The notes beneath the pieces are model-generated. The model was not told where the DNA came from and made no database searches. It was given only the letters and a program-made list of their open reading frames with translations. Below, piece by piece: positions 13,784 through 14,060 of a stretch of DNA of 14,060 nt. Every line of letters starts with the position of its first letter. Positions within the stretch are counted from its first letter, which is position 1. The translations under genes and the position numbers were made by a program. The DNA comes from Pseudomonadota bacterium (GTDB lineage: Bacteria; Pseudomonadota; Gammaproteobacteria; Steroidobacterales; Steroidobacteraceae), in NCBI GenBank assembly GCA_021815905.1, contig JAKAZP010000015.1, positions 1 to 14,060 of the forward strand, written 5' to 3'.

Positions 13784-14060
13784 TCAGTCGAGCTGGGCGA
13801 GTGCCGCCGGGACGTGCCGCCTGATGAGGGCGCCGCGCGCCTGCCACTCTTGCGCGGGGGCGAGCGACTCGAGGAAGCGGACCTCGCCGCCCGCGAGCAC
13901 GGCGAGCGGCACGCCGTCGCGGTAGAGCACGCGATTGCCGGCGAGCGCCGGCAATCGCGGTCCGGGCGTCAGCAAGCCGAGCAGATTGAGCGGATCGGAC
14001 GCCGAGAGCGAGATCAACTCGCCCTGTGGCGCGCGCCGTCGCACCTCGCGCAGCAGGCCG
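13784..14060 (-). CDS. lhr: Lhr-type ATP-dependent helicase, C-terminal end (5' end outside window)
   Basis: Ninety-one codons of the C-terminus are visible; the frame runs off the right edge (beginning GLLREVRRRAP), so the real start is outside. The stretch LISLSASDPLNLLGLLTPG followed by LPALAGNRVLYRDGVPLAVL and GGEVRFL is the recognisable end of long Lhr proteins, which are roughly 1,400-1,500 residues with superfamily-2 helicase domains at the N-terminus. None of the helicase motifs fall in the window, so identification rests on this C-terminal wording alone. Lhr is linked to DNA repair. The C-terminal region of E. coli Lhr has been reported to have uracil-DNA glycosylase activity depending on an aspartate near its end; this protein also ends in Asp, though I cannot align them here. 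The gene converges on the peroxiredoxin gene with a 93-base gap. Confidence 0.82.
   Translation of the reverse strand, partial: GLLREVRRRAPQGELISLSASDPLNLLGLLTPGPRLPALAGNRVLYRDGVPLAVLAGGEVRFLESLAPAQEWQARGALIRRHVPAALAQLD
13930..13959. repeat. Perfect 13-bp inverted repeat inside lhr
   Basis: CGCGATTGCCGGC (13930-13942) and GCCGGCAATCGCG (13947-13959) are perfectly complementary around a GAGC loop. The repeat lies wholly within coding sequence that specifies the conserved LPALAGNR segment of Lhr. No function is evident. A single-stranded DNA or mRNA hairpin would form readily. Confidence 0.7.

Overview
The window is very GC-rich (roughly 70% by eye) and densely coded, with ten genes on the + strand and two on the - strand. 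The gene set points to a high-GC gammaproteobacterium or a close relative: a split glycine dehydrogenase subunit 2, a prokaryotic DgkA, a long two-domain Sua5, an Att-type ABC operon with its lipocalin-like partner, and a long-type Lhr helicase. I cannot place it below class. I see no tRNA, rRNA, CRISPR array, insertion sequence or prophage gene. It reads as core chromosome rather than an accessory island.

Layout. Bases 1-4251 carry three + strand genes in tight order: the 3' part of gcvPB, dgkA (overlapping gcvPB) and a 1011-residue secreted protein. That protein has an active HtrA-like serine protease domain, two PDZ domains, a second protease-like domain that has lost its catalytic triad, and two more PDZ domains. 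This is the architecture of the eukaryotic Nma111/Deg7 proteases, and it is the most interesting object in the window. Bases 4252-7755 carry sua5 (tRNA t6A synthesis, with an extended -10 promoter almost touching its start codon), a fold-III PLP decarboxylase of the ornithine decarboxylase type, a YihX-like HAD phosphatase and a HIT-family protein. The last two overlap at ATGA.

Bases 7749-8498 on the - strand encode an exported FkpA/Mip-type FKBP prolyl isomerase. It converges on the HIT gene with a 7-base overlap. A perfect 14-bp hairpin lies just inside the end of the HIT gene. A 135-base divergent gap then leads to an ABC operon at 8634-13089: ATPase, a single 852-residue permease with two FtsX-like halves, and a secreted CrtC/AttH lipocalin-like protein. 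Stops and starts are overlapping or nearly so. The ATPase and permease would form an exporter or lipid-extracting machine of the LolCDE/MacB/YbbAP kind, with the lipocalin-like protein as a likely lipophile-handling partner outside the membrane.

Bases 13145-13690 encode an exported Bcp/PrxQ-type peroxiredoxin. The window closes with the C-terminal 91 residues of an Lhr helicase on the - strand, convergent with the peroxiredoxin.

Four of the proteins (double protease, FKBP, AttH-like protein, peroxiredoxin) carry clear Sec-type signal peptides, so the window is rich in envelope functions: protein quality control, lipid handling and peroxide defence. These genes are not all in one operon, so a shared role is only an inference.
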